Assembly: GCF_017304615.1 (NCBI RefSeq)
Contig: NZ_JAFKLZ010000002.1
Location: 847,396-911,395, forward strand
Length of the DNA stretch: 64,000 nucleotides
Direction: 5' to 3'
From: Sphingomonas sp.
Lineage (GTDB): Bacteria > Pseudomonadota > Alphaproteobacteria > Sphingomonadales > Sphingomonadaceae
The notes below the pieces were generated by a model, which saw only the letters and a list, made by a program, of their open reading frames with translations, made no database searches and was not told the DNA's origin. A program made the translations under genes and the position numbers. Below are positions 45,431-53,499 of this stretch, piece by piece (position 1 is the first letter of the stretch; every line of letters starts with the position of its first letter).

Positions 45431-46507
45431 TCAGGATCCCGTGGCGAAGGCGGCGCGAAGCGCGCTCTTCCAAGTCGACGTGAATTCGGTCGCGGCCCGA
45501 GATCGAGGCGCGATGAAATCGAAGCCGTGATACGCGCCCGGCGTCACCAGCAATTGGGTCGGGACGCCGGCCTTCACGAGCCGCGCGGCATAAGCGACGT
45601 CCTCGTCCACGAAGAGATCGATCGCGCCGACGCCGATAAATGTCGGGGGCAAGCCTGCAAGGTCTGCGATTCGTGCCGGGACCGCGCCGTAGGGAGCTGT
45701 CACGCCGCCGGCCGGGCGGCCCAGGAAACTGCTCCAGCCGAAGCGATTGCCCGCTTCGTTCCAGCCGATCGTGCCGATGAACGGCGGCACGCGCCGGGTG
45801 CTGCCGGTGCGGTCGTCGAGCATCGGATAGATCAGAACCTGATAACAGATGGGAAGCGCGCCGCGGTCGCGCGCCGCGATCGCCAGCATCGCCGCCAGGC
45901 CGCCGCCGGCGCTTTCGCCCATCACCGCGATCCGCCGCGGATCGACGCCCAGCGCGTCGGCGTTGGCGTGCAGCCATGCCAGCGCGGCGTAGCAATCGTC
46001 CACCGGACCCGGAAACGGTGTTTCTGGCGAAAGGCGATAATCGACTTCGACCACCACGCAGTCGAGTTCCGCGGCAAGGCGCTGGGAGGCGACGATCGTG
46101 TCGGCCACCCGACCCAGGATCATGCCGCCGCCATGGATATGGAGGACAGCCGGGCGGCGGGCCTTGTCCGATCGAGCGCCGATCACCACCACCGGAACGG
46201 GCGGGGCGTTGCGCATGCCCGGAACGACGCGCCGCTCGACGCTCGCGGCCGGTGCCGGGAGCGGCGCGGGTGGGGGCGGCGCGTTTTGCCGGAGGGTGCG
46301 GACCGCCGCCGGCGTGAGCGGAGAGGGCAAGGGGCGAGCCAGGACCAGCCGGGCGCCGTCGCGTAGCTCGGGATCGACGCGGCGGAGCATCGCGTCCGTT
46401 GCTGAAGGAGGGGCGGCGGAAACCGGAGTCTGTGACCTGGCGGCGATCGGCGCCATGACCCCCGCGGTCAGGATTCCGAGCTGGAATGCCCGGCGGTTCA
46501 TCGTCAT
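45431..46507 (-). CDS. Secreted alpha/beta hydrolase (HSL-type esterase)
   Basis: 358 residues. The N-terminus MTMNRRAFQLGILTAGVM resembles a Tat/secretory leader ending near SQT. The oxyanion motif is HIHGGGMILG, the nucleophile elbow GESAGGG, with Asp in GAIDLFVDED and His in GAYHGFDF. It is a close paralogue of the esterase at 51081-52139 (VDYRL-PETPFPGPV, QLLVTPGA-H, TWKSALRAAFA-type endings), pointing to a local duplication. It is divergent from the esterase at 46667 with an operator between them. Probable role: deacylation of an imported sugar ester. Confidence 0.88.
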   Translation of the reverse strand: MTMNRRAFQLGILTAGVMAPIAARSQTPVSAAPPSATDAMLRRVDPELRDGARLVLARPLPSPLTPAAVRTLRQNAPPPPAPLPAPAASVERRVVPGMRNAPPVPVVVIGARSDKARRPAVLHIHGGGMILGRVADTIVASQRLAAELDCVVVEVDYRLSPETPFPGPVDDCYAALAWLHANADALGVDPRRIAVMGESAGGGLAAMLAIAARDRGALPICYQVLIYPMLDDRTGSTRRVPPFIGTIGWNEAGNRFGWSSFLGRPAGGVTAPYGAVPARIADLAGLPPTFIGVGAIDLFVDEDVAYAARLVKAGVPTQLLVTPGAYHGFDFIAPRSRAATEFTSTWKSALRAAFATGS

Positions 46508-46579
46508 CGGCCTCTCCTTTTCTTGCCTCTCCGGCTAGGCCGGGCGGGCGACCTTTTGTAGCAGATAGATGGAAATCCT

Positions 46580-46593
46580 TGCAAACGATTGCG
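46580..46593. promoter_or_regulatory. LacI-type operator 2 of the sucrose locus
   Basis: TGCAAACGATTGCG, differing from a perfect TGCAANCGNTTGCA palindrome at the last base. It lies between two divergent esterase genes, 73 bases from the minus-strand start at 46507 and 74 bases before the plus-strand ATG at 46667, so one site could control both. Confidence 0.65.
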
Positions 46594-46666
46594 TGAAGAT
46601 GCTTAGTGGCGCGAACGGTGCCGCCAGCGACAAGGGCATCGATCGATTGGGATGGGAGAGGATTTC

Positions 46667-47776
46667 ATGAAGAGCGGGGTGTTCAGCCATCTGCGTCTGT
46701 TGATGGCGGTAGGATTAGTGGCTCTGGCGCCGCTCGGCGCGCCGCCGCTCACTGCCCAGACGGCCAACATTCCCCCGATCAAGGTTGACGCAAACGGGAC
46801 CGTCGAGGTTCCGGCAATGACGGTCCCCGTGTCGAGCCTGCTCAGCCCGGAGGCCAAGGCCTATGTCGCCGATCATCTGCGCGAGATGCAGCAACCGTCG
46901 CTGTTGCAGCAAAAAGACGGCGTGCCGGTGTTCATGGCGCCCTATCTCGCGCGTCAGAATGCGTTGTTCGCGCACAAGCGCACCGACACCAAGATCGGCG
47001 GGGTTCGGGTATTCGATTATGCCCCGACCGCTGGCATCGCCCCGGGCAACCGCAACCGGGTGCTGATCAATCTGCACGGCGGCGGATTCATGGGATGTTT
47101 TCCGGGCTGTGCCGAACTCGAATCGATCCCGCTCGCCACGCTCGGCCGGATCAGGGTCGTGTCGGTCGATTATCGCGAGGGTCCCGACCATCGCTTCCCG
47201 GCCGCCAGCGAGGATGTCGCCGCGGTCTATCGCGCGCTGCTCAAGCAATACCCGGCCCAGAATATCGGCATTTACGGCTGTTCGGCTGGCGGGATGCTGA
47301 CTGGCATGGCGACCGCCTGGTTCCAGGTCCACGGCCTGCCCCGCCCAGGTGCGATCGGGATCTTCTGTGCCGGCATGACGATGTCGGGTTTCGGGTTTGG
47401 CGGCGACGCCGATTTCGTGACCGCGCCCCTGGGCGAGGCGCGCGCCGCCCCCGCCTGGCCGCCCGCCGACCGCAGCACCGCGACCAAGCTACCCTATTTT
47501 GCCGGCACCGATCCCGCCGATCCCCTGGTGTCGCCCGGCTCGTCGGATGCAGTGATGCGCAAGTTTCCGCCGACGCTAATCATCACCGCGACGCGCGGCT
47601 TCGAATTCAGCGCGGCGGTCCACACGCACACCCAATTAGTCCGGTTGGGGGTCGATGCGGAACTCCACGTCTGGGAAGGGCTGTTCCACGGCTTTTTCTA
47701 TAATGCGGACGTTCCCGAATCGCGCGACGCCTACAACGTGATGATCCGCTTCTTCGATCGTAAGCTCGGGCGCTGA
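46667..47776 (+). CDS. Secreted alpha/beta hydrolase, paralogue of the trehalose-locus esterase
   Basis: About 369 residues. GGGAGAGGA before ATG 46667 and a signal peptide ending near LTAQ set the start. The oxyanion motif is LHGGGFMGCF, the nucleophile elbow GCSAGGM, with a late Asp region (TATRGFEFS) and His (LFHGFFYN). The shared blocks ASEDVAAVYRALLK and NIGIYGCSAGG link it to the esterase at 4129-5157 in the trehalase locus. It is followed 19 bases later by another esterase gene. This homology across two disaccharide loci supports a sugar-deacylating role for both. Confidence 0.87.
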   Translation: MKSGVFSHLRLLMAVGLVALAPLGAPPLTAQTANIPPIKVDANGTVEVPAMTVPVSSLLSPEAKAYVADHLREMQQPSLLQQKDGVPVFMAPYLARQNALFAHKRTDTKIGGVRVFDYAPTAGIAPGNRNRVLINLHGGGFMGCFPGCAELESIPLATLGRIRVVSVDYREGPDHRFPAASEDVAAVYRALLKQYPAQNIGIYGCSAGGMLTGMATAWFQVHGLPRPGAIGIFCAGMTMSGFGFGGDADFVTAPLGEARAAPAWPPADRSTATKLPYFAGTDPADPLVSPGSSDAVMRKFPPTLIITATRGFEFSAAVHTHTQLVRLGVDAELHVWEGLFHGFFYNADVPESRDAYNVMIRFFDRKLGR

Positions 47777-47795
47777 CCGGCCGGGCGATGCCGTC

Positions 47796-48707
47796 GTGAC
47801 CGCAGCACTGCCGAATGCGGCCAGCGGTTTCACGCCGCTGCCGCGACCGGGCAGACGGGGCGCCCTGTTCGTCCATCACCTGGCGGGATCGTATGGTCTG
47901 CTGCCACGTGACGTGTTCGTCTGGGTGCCCGACGCGCCCGTGCCCCAAGGCGGCTTTCCCGTGCTCTATCTGCAGGACGGCCAGAACCTGTTCGACGCGC
48001 GGCTGGTGCCGTTCGGCACGGCTTGGGAGGCCGATCGCAGCGTCTCGCGGCTCGTCGACGCGGGTGGGATCGTGCCGGTCATGGTCGTCGGGATCGCGAG
48101 TACCGCCGAGCGCTTCACCGACTACGCTCCGGCATCGATGATGGCGCAGTTGCCGGCGCCGGCGCGCGCCGCGGTGGAGTTGGCCTGGGGCGGACGCGCG
48201 CGGTCGGCCGATTATGCTCGGTTGGTGATCGAGGACGTAAAGCCGCTGATCGACCGGCATTTCCCGACCCGTCCCGATCCGGAAGCGACGTTCGTCGGAG
48301 GATCCTCGCTGGGCGCGATGGCCGCGCTGGAAATATTGTCGGCCTATCCGGACCAAGTCGGCGGCGCGCTATGTCTGTCGGCGCATTTCAGTCTGCTGCC
48401 CGTGACAGGGACTGAACAGCTCCCCGCAGGCTTCGGTGCCGATGTGACGGCGGCGGCGGCCGGGTTTGCGGCCGATCTGCCGCGCGCCGGACGGCATGTG
48501 CTATGGATCGACCGAAGCGCGCTCGGGATCGATCGCTTCTATGGTCCGTCGCACACCGCTGTCGCCGATGTGTTGAAGGCGCGTGGCTTCATCCAGGATG
48601 TTGACCTCGTCATGCGCTGCTATCCGGGGGTCGGCCATGACGAGGGTGCGTGGCGCGACCGGCTGGACGATGCGCTGAGCTTTCTTCTTGCATGCCGAAC
48701 CGGCTAG
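47796..48707 (+). CDS. Esterase of the enterochelin-esterase-like alpha/beta hydrolase group
   Basis: 303 residues from GTG 47796; no signal peptide. PVLYLQDGQNLFD, nucleophile elbow GGSSLGAM and the C-terminal GVGHDEGAW (catalytic His-Asp/Glu region) place it in the Fes/IroE-like, COG2819-type hydrolases, which include sugar-ester and siderophore esterases. It follows the esterase at 46667 by 19 bases, probably in the same transcript. Its stop TAG and the stop of the convergent transporter gene share the palindrome CTAG at 48704-48707. Confidence 0.85.
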   Translation: MTAALPNAASGFTPLPRPGRRGALFVHHLAGSYGLLPRDVFVWVPDAPVPQGGFPVLYLQDGQNLFDARLVPFGTAWEADRSVSRLVDAGGIVPVMVVGIASTAERFTDYAPASMMAQLPAPARAAVELAWGGRARSADYARLVIEDVKPLIDRHFPTRPDPEATFVGGSSLGAMAALEILSAYPDQVGGALCLSAHFSLLPVTGTEQLPAGFGADVTAAAAGFAADLPRAGRHVLWIDRSALGIDRFYGPSHTAVADVLKARGFIQDVDLVMRCYPGVGHDEGAWRDRLDDALSFLLACRTG

Positions 48708-50029
48708 GCTTGGCCCTCGGCGGGCGGCGGTTCGCGTGTCCACAGCACGCATAGCGCCGCCAGACCCATCAACACGCCGCACAATGTCAGCACGTTACGC
48801 GCGTCGCCGCCGAGCCAGCGATCGAAATAGAGCGGCATCGTCGCGGCATTGATCAGCATCGGCACGACGATCATCATGTTGAAGATCCCCATGTAGACAC
48901 CGGTGCGCTCTGGCGGGATCGCGCCGGACAGGATGATATAGGGATTGCCCATGATGCTGCCCCATCCGATGCCGATGCCGATCGCCGGCAGCAACAACCA
49001 CGTTGCCTGCGTGATATGCGGGATTGCCAGCATGCCCAGGCCCGCCGCGATCAGGCAACAGCAATGCATCGTCGCCGCGCCCCAGCGGCGCGTCAGCGGC
49101 ACCATCGCGAGTGCTGCGACGAACGCTACGCCGTTGTAGAACCCGCCCAGCATGCCGTTGTCGAGCACGGCGCGGCGAAACCCTTCGGACAGCGGATTGC
49201 TCTCGCCATAGACCGACCGGCTGATCGCGTAGATCACGTAATTCCAATAGGCGAACATCGCATACCATTGGAACAGGCTCATCAGCGCCAGCTTGCGCAT
49301 CGCCATCGGCATGGTCGCGATCGCGTCCCAGATTTCCCACAACGTCGCGCCGACGGTGCGCGGCTTGGCGGCGATCGCTGCGCGCGTCGGTGCGTCCAGC
49401 GGCAATTCGGGCACGCGCACGATCGACCAGACGATCGTCGTGAACGACAGAACCGCACCGATCGTGAACGCCGCGCGCGTGATCACCGGGATGTTATGCG
49501 CATCGACCGCGTTGACGCTGAAACCGAGCACGTTGACCATGAACGTCGGCGCCAGATAGGCGAGCATCTGGCCCAGCCCCGTGAACGCGCTTTGCGACAG
49601 GAAGCCGAAATGGCGCTGATCGTTCGACAGCCGGTCGCTGACATAGGCGCGATAGGGTTCCATCGTGATGTTGTTGCCGGCGTCGAGTATCCATAGCGTG
49701 CAGACCGCGGTCAGGATTGTCGGGCTGAGCGGCATCGCGAACAGCCCGATCGAACACAGCACCGCACCGAACAGGAAATAAGGCGTCCGGCGGCCCCAGC
49801 GTGACATGGTGCGGTCGCTCATCGCACCGATCAGGGGTTGGACAAGCAGCCCGGTCAGCGGCCCGGCCAGTTGGAGTAGCGGCAGGCTGGCTTCATTGGC
49901 CCCGAGATAGGAATAGATCGGGGCCATGTTGGACTGCTGCAGTCCGAAGCTGAATTGCAGGCCGAGAAACCCGAGATTCATCTCGATGATGCGCAGCAGC
50001 GACAGACGCGGCTTTAGGGCAAGAGTCAT
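48704..50029 (-). CDS. SLC45/SUT-type sucrose (disaccharide) transporter (SuxC-like)
   Basis: About 441 residues, 12 hydrophobic helices. SDRTMSRWGRRTPYFLFGA between helices 2 and 3 and DAGNNITMEPYRAYVSD near helix 4, followed by QRHFGFLSQS, are the marks of the GPH/SLC45 sucrose-proton symporters. ATG 50029 overlaps the upstream esterase stop (ATGA); the in-frame start at 50098 lies inside that gene. In Xanthomonas a transporter of this kind (SuxC) sits in the sux locus with amylosucrase, a TBDR and a LacI repressor, as here. Expected role: bringing deacylated sucrose into the cytoplasm for the amylosucrase. Confidence 0.88.
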   Translation of the reverse strand: MTLALKPRLSLLRIIEMNLGFLGLQFSFGLQQSNMAPIYSYLGANEASLPLLQLAGPLTGLLVQPLIGAMSDRTMSRWGRRTPYFLFGAVLCSIGLFAMPLSPTILTAVCTLWILDAGNNITMEPYRAYVSDRLSNDQRHFGFLSQSAFTGLGQMLAYLAPTFMVNVLGFSVNAVDAHNIPVITRAAFTIGAVLSFTTIVWSIVRVPELPLDAPTRAAIAAKPRTVGATLWEIWDAIATMPMAMRKLALMSLFQWYAMFAYWNYVIYAISRSVYGESNPLSEGFRRAVLDNGMLGGFYNGVAFVAALAMVPLTRRWGAATMHCCCLIAAGLGMLAIPHITQATWLLLPAIGIGIGWGSIMGNPYIILSGAIPPERTGVYMGIFNMMIVVPMLINAATMPLYFDRWLGGDARNVLTLCGVLMGLAALCVLWTREPPPAEGQA

Positions 50030-51081
50030 CGACGCTGCTCCCGGGGCGCGCGCGGCATCAAATGACCGCCGAGCCAAGCATCGAACAAAGCGGGCCACTG
50101 CGCATTGGGCGTGCCGGGCATTCCTAGTCCAAAGCCATGGCCGCCGCGTTCGAATAAATGCGCTTCGGCCGGTACCTTGGCGGCGCGCAACGCCGCCAGC
50201 ATCCTAAAGCTGTTGTCGGGGGGCACGGCCGTGTCGTCGAGCGCATGCACGATGAAGGTCGGCGGCGTCGTGCCGTCGACATGCTGGTCGGGGGAGCGGC
50301 GAGTGACGAGTGGGTCATCTGGGGCGGGGCCAAGCAGCGACAACGCGGTCTGCGGATTGGTCAGACCCGCCACCAGCGTAATGACCGGATAGATCAAGCC
50401 GGCGGCGATCGGGCGCGCATCCAGCCCGTCGATCGAATCGCGGGCGGCGTAGGTATCCTCGGCAAACCCGGTGGCCAGTGAGGCGGCGAGATGCCCCCCG
50501 GCAGAATAACCCAGCACCGCCACCTTCGCCGGATCGATTGTGTAACGCGTCGCCTGCGACCTGATGACGCGCATCGCGCGTTGGGCATCCTGCAAGGGGA
50601 CGATGCTGCGCCGGCTCCATCCTTCGCCGGGCAAGCGGTGGATCAACACGAAAACGGTATATCCCCGAGCCGTCAGGACCTGCGCCGTATCGCCGCCCTC
50701 GTGGGTCCCCACGATGAAGGTGTAGGCGCCGCCGGGGATCAGCAGGATGGCGCAGCCGTTGCTCGCGCGAGGGCGGAACACATGCAGTGTCGGTCTGTCG
50801 ACGTTGCGGAAAAATCCGGGCGGAGCGTTTGGTGGGACTGGGTGCGACTGGAATCCCGTCTCGGGCGGTTGGTCCCGCCATAGCGGCAGCGTCTCCGCCG
50901 CCCGCCAAGCGGGCGAAAGCGGACCTAGGGGATTGGACGCAGGCCCCGGCGGTGCCGCCTCGGCGGCGGCGGATCGCGCCAGCATCAGCCCGACCCCGGC
51001 GCCGGCCAGCACCGCGCGTCGGTCAATGGCTCCGGTATCTCCAGCGCGGTCGGAGGATTTGTTCGATGCGGACCGACGCAC
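50026..51081 (-). CDS. Secreted alpha/beta hydrolase (acetyl-esterase-like)
   Basis: About 351 residues from GTG 51081, whose G is shared with the stop TAG of the preceding gene. The leader IDRRAVLAGAGVGLMLARSA resembles a Tat signal. IPGGAYTF is the oxyanion strand, LGYSAGGHLAAS the nucleophile elbow, with Asp in VHALDDTAVP and His in RGGHGFGLG; this pattern matches BD-FAE/acetylxylan-esterase-like deacetylases. It is the middle gene of an esterase, esterase, sucrose-transporter operon, each pair overlapping. It may remove short acyl groups. Confidence 0.88.
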   Translation of the reverse strand: MRRSASNKSSDRAGDTGAIDRRAVLAGAGVGLMLARSAAAEAAPPGPASNPLGPLSPAWRAAETLPLWRDQPPETGFQSHPVPPNAPPGFFRNVDRPTLHVFRPRASNGCAILLIPGGAYTFIVGTHEGGDTAQVLTARGYTVFVLIHRLPGEGWSRRSIVPLQDAQRAMRVIRSQATRYTIDPAKVAVLGYSAGGHLAASLATGFAEDTYAARDSIDGLDARPIAAGLIYPVITLVAGLTNPQTALSLLGPAPDDPLVTRRSPDQHVDGTTPPTFIVHALDDTAVPPDNSFRMLAALRAAKVPAEAHLFERGGHGFGLGMPGTPNAQWPALFDAWLGGHLMPRAPREQRR

Positions 51082-52139
51082 TATCCGCGCCCCGCAAACG
51101 CAGCGCGAAGCGCGCTTTTCCAGGCGGCGGTGAACTCGCGCGCCACGCGGGCCTGCGGCACGACAAAGTCGAACGCGTGGAACGCGCCCGGCGTGACCAG
51201 CAATTGGGTCGGCACGTCGGCGGCGATCAAGCGCCGGGCATAGGCGATGTCCTCGTCGGCAAAAAGGTCGATCGCGCCGACCCCGATGAAGCATGGCGTC
51301 AGGCCGGTCAGCGCCGCAACGCGCGCGGGCACGGCCCCCGCCGGCGCCCGCGATGCCCCGGCCGGCACGCCAAGAAAGGCGCTCCAGCCGAACACGTTCG
51401 CCTCCGGCGACCAGCCGATCGGTTTGGCCCGGCCGGCCGGCATCGGCGTGGTCCCGGTGCGATCGTCGAGCATTGGGTAGAGCAAAATCTGACCGCATAG
51501 TGACACCTCGCCGCGGTCGCGCGCGGCGATCGCGACCAACGCGGCGAGCCCGCCGCCGGCACTTTCGCCCATGACGGCGATGCGCGTCCGGTCGACGCCC
51601 AACGCCGCGGCGTTGCGATGCAGCCAGACCAGCGCGGCGTAATTGTCCTCGACCGGTCCCGGGAACGGCGTTTCGGGCGCGAGGCGATAATCGACGTTGA
51701 CGACAACACAATCGAACTCGGCCGCGATCGTCTGGCAGAAGGCGGTCATGTTTTGGGCGCGGCCCGAAATCATCCCGCCGCCGTGGATATGCAGCATGGC
51801 GGGGCGGGTTACCCCCGGCTTGGCGCCGATCACCTGGATCGCGACGTCCGGGTCGCCGCGGCGTCCGGGGATGCTTTGCAGCGTGACGGTTGGAGCCGGC
51901 GGCGGCAGCGTGGGGGGCGCGACCCATGACGACCGCAGCGCGGGGAGACCCGCGCGTGACAGCGGAGGAAATTTCTGGCCGAGCATTACCTGCGCGGCCG
52001 GCCGCAGTTCCGGGTCGACGAGCTTGAGCGGGTCGGTGCCAGGCTCGACCGCTGCCGCCATTTTGGTAGCCTGCGTCAACAGGAGCACGGTGCTGGTGGC
52101 GAGGATACCCCGATGCAGGTCGCGCCGCGTCACCGTCAT
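51081..52139 (-). CDS. Secreted alpha/beta hydrolase (HSL-type), paralogue of 45431-46507
   Basis: 352 residues. The leader MTVTRRDLHRGILATSTVL is Tat-like. The oxyanion motif is HIHGGGMISG, the nucleophile elbow GESAGGG, with Asp in GAIDLFADED and His in GAFHAFDF. Long near-identical stretches shared with the esterase at 45431-46507 show a recent duplication within the locus. It is the first gene of the esterase-esterase-transporter operon, with operator 3 27 bases upstream. It is divergent from the LacI-family regulator gene. Confidence 0.88.
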   Translation of the reverse strand: MTVTRRDLHRGILATSTVLLLTQATKMAAAVEPGTDPLKLVDPELRPAAQVMLGQKFPPLSRAGLPALRSSWVAPPTLPPPAPTVTLQSIPGRRGDPDVAIQVIGAKPGVTRPAMLHIHGGGMISGRAQNMTAFCQTIAAEFDCVVVNVDYRLAPETPFPGPVEDNYAALVWLHRNAAALGVDRTRIAVMGESAGGGLAALVAIAARDRGEVSLCGQILLYPMLDDRTGTTPMPAGRAKPIGWSPEANVFGWSAFLGVPAGASRAPAGAVPARVAALTGLTPCFIGVGAIDLFADEDIAYARRLIAADVPTQLLVTPGAFHAFDFVVPQARVAREFTAAWKSALRAAFAGRG

Positions 52140-52165
52140 TTCATCTCTCCCAGTCGCAACCGCTC

Positions 52166-52179
52166 TGCAATCGATTGCG
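52166..52179. promoter_or_regulatory. LacI-type operator 3 of the sucrose locus
   Basis: TGCAATCGATTGCG, one base short of a perfect palindrome. It lies 27 bases upstream of the esterase start at 52139 and 119 bases upstream of the divergent lacI-type ATG, so it could serve both the operon and autoregulation. Confidence 0.7.
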
Positions 52180-52297
52180 TACGATACTTTCTATCGAGAT
52201 GTACGGGTCAGCGCAATCGCCGTGATGCCCGATGCGCCGCTGTCGCCGCGGCGCGTCAGGCGCGTTGCACCATCGGGGCGATGAGGTATGACACGGC

Positions 52298-53338
52298 ATG
52301 CGACCGCCAAAAGCAAATCTTGTCAGCGGTGTTGCTGGCGCGCCGTTGAAGATGGCAGATATTGCCAAGCTGGCAGGTGTCTCGACCTCGACCGTTTCAC
52401 GCGCCTTGGCGGAAAGCCAACTCATCCCGGTCGAGACTCGCCGCCAGATCCAGCAGATCGCAATCGAACACGGCTATGTGATCGATCAACGCGGCCAGCG
52501 ACTTCGATCAAACCGGACACGTACGATATGTGTCGCGATCCCGCTTGGGCACGAAGCCGACCAACTCATCTCCGACCCCTTCTTCCTGCAGTTGTTCGGG
52601 CACATCGCCGACGAAGTGTCCGCGCGGAACTATGACGTGTTGCTGTCGCGCATCCCTGCGCCGGCACCAGGCTGGCTCACCCGCCACGTGCAGTCACAAA
52701 AGGCGGACGGATATATCGTTGTCGGCCAAAGCAACCAGCACGTCGAGATCAACGCCGCGGCCCGGACGTTCCTGCCGCTGGTGGTGTGGGGCGCGCATCT
52801 ACCGGAACAGGCCTATTGTTCGGTCGGGTCGGACAATATCGGTGGTGCGCGGGCAGCGGTCGATGCGTTGTTGCAGGCCGGGCGGCGTCGGATCGTATTT
52901 CTGGGCGCGGCCGACCTGCCGGAAATCGAAATGCGGCGGCGCGGATACGTCACCGCGCTTGAACGCGCTGGGGTTCCGATCGACGGATCCTTGATCCAGC
53001 CCGCCCATTTCACGGGCGATACCGCTTTGGCGGCCGTCCAGAATTTGCTCGCGCGGGGTGTGCTGTTCGATGGCATCTTCGCCGCCTCCGATGTCATCGC
53101 TTTGGGAGCGATTCGGGCGCTGCAGACCGCTGGCCTGGAAGTGCCGCAGGATGTCTCGGTTATCGGGTTCGACGACCTCGAACTTGCCGAGCACTCGCAC
53201 CCGCGATTGACGACGGTGCGTCAGGACTTGGCGCACGGGGCGGCGGCGCTGGTGGAATTTCTGTTCCGGCGCCTGGAAGGCGAGGAAACGCCTTCCGCAA
53301 CCTTGCCGGTGCGGATTGTCGAGCGGGATTCGGTCTGA
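52298..53338 (+). CDS. LacI-family repressor (SuxR-like)
   Basis: 346 residues. The N-terminal HTH (about 19-45) reads MADIAKLAGVSTSTVSRAL, followed by a hinge helix (QRGQRLRSN) and a periplasmic-binding-protein-like ligand domain (about 75-335) with GFDDLELAEHSHPRLTTVRQ, the LacI/GalR dimer signature. It is divergent from the esterase/transporter operon. Central-CG palindromes upstream of three transcription units in the same region are the expected targets. The inducer is probably a sucrose-related sugar; it is not readable from the sequence. Confidence 0.93.
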   Translation: MRPPKANLVSGVAGAPLKMADIAKLAGVSTSTVSRALAESQLIPVETRRQIQQIAIEHGYVIDQRGQRLRSNRTRTICVAIPLGHEADQLISDPFFLQLFGHIADEVSARNYDVLLSRIPAPAPGWLTRHVQSQKADGYIVVGQSNQHVEINAAARTFLPLVVWGAHLPEQAYCSVGSDNIGGARAAVDALLQAGRRRIVFLGAADLPEIEMRRRGYVTALERAGVPIDGSLIQPAHFTGDTALAAVQNLLARGVLFDGIFAASDVIALGAIRALQTAGLEVPQDVSVIGFDDLELAEHSHPRLTTVRQDLAHGAAALVEFLFRRLEGEETPSATLPVRIVERDSV

Positions 53339-53359
53339 GCGACGACGTTGATCGTCGCT
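53338..53359 (+). terminator. Hairpin after the LacI-family gene
   Basis: AGCGACGA (53338-53345) pairs with TCGTCGCT (53352-53359) around a 6-base loop, starting at the last base of the stop codon. No T-run follows, so intrinsic termination is only possible, not clear. Confidence 0.4.
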
Positions 53360-53372
53360 GGCTGTGGCAGCG

Positions 53373-53480
53373 ATATTGTCAGACCAACGGGTGTTGTCAG
53401 TCTAATGCGAACTGCTCTTCCCAGGATGGAATTCGGTCTTAGAGGGCGGGCGTCTGGCTCGACAGCGATGGCCGCTCAGC
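53373..53480. mobile_element. Relic of an IS6-family element end
   Basis: GGTGTTGTCAGTCTAATGCG from 53390 onward aligns over about 90 bases with the left end of the intact element at 62661 (GGTGCTGTCAGACTAAAGCG), including CGGTCTT and the GGC-rich segment after it. Just before it, TTGTCAGACCAA (about 53376-53387) looks like a second copy of the terminal repeat. No transposase frame is left. It marks an old insertion or recombination next to the OB-fold/two-component cassette. Confidence 0.7.
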
Positions 53481-53499
53481 TGCCCGCCCTCCAGCCGAG

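Noticed and set aside
51082-51927. Minus-strand extension of the esterase at 50026-51081
   Set aside because: It lies inside the esterase gene at 51081-52139 in another frame and has shadow composition; the Tat leader begins just after GTG 51081.
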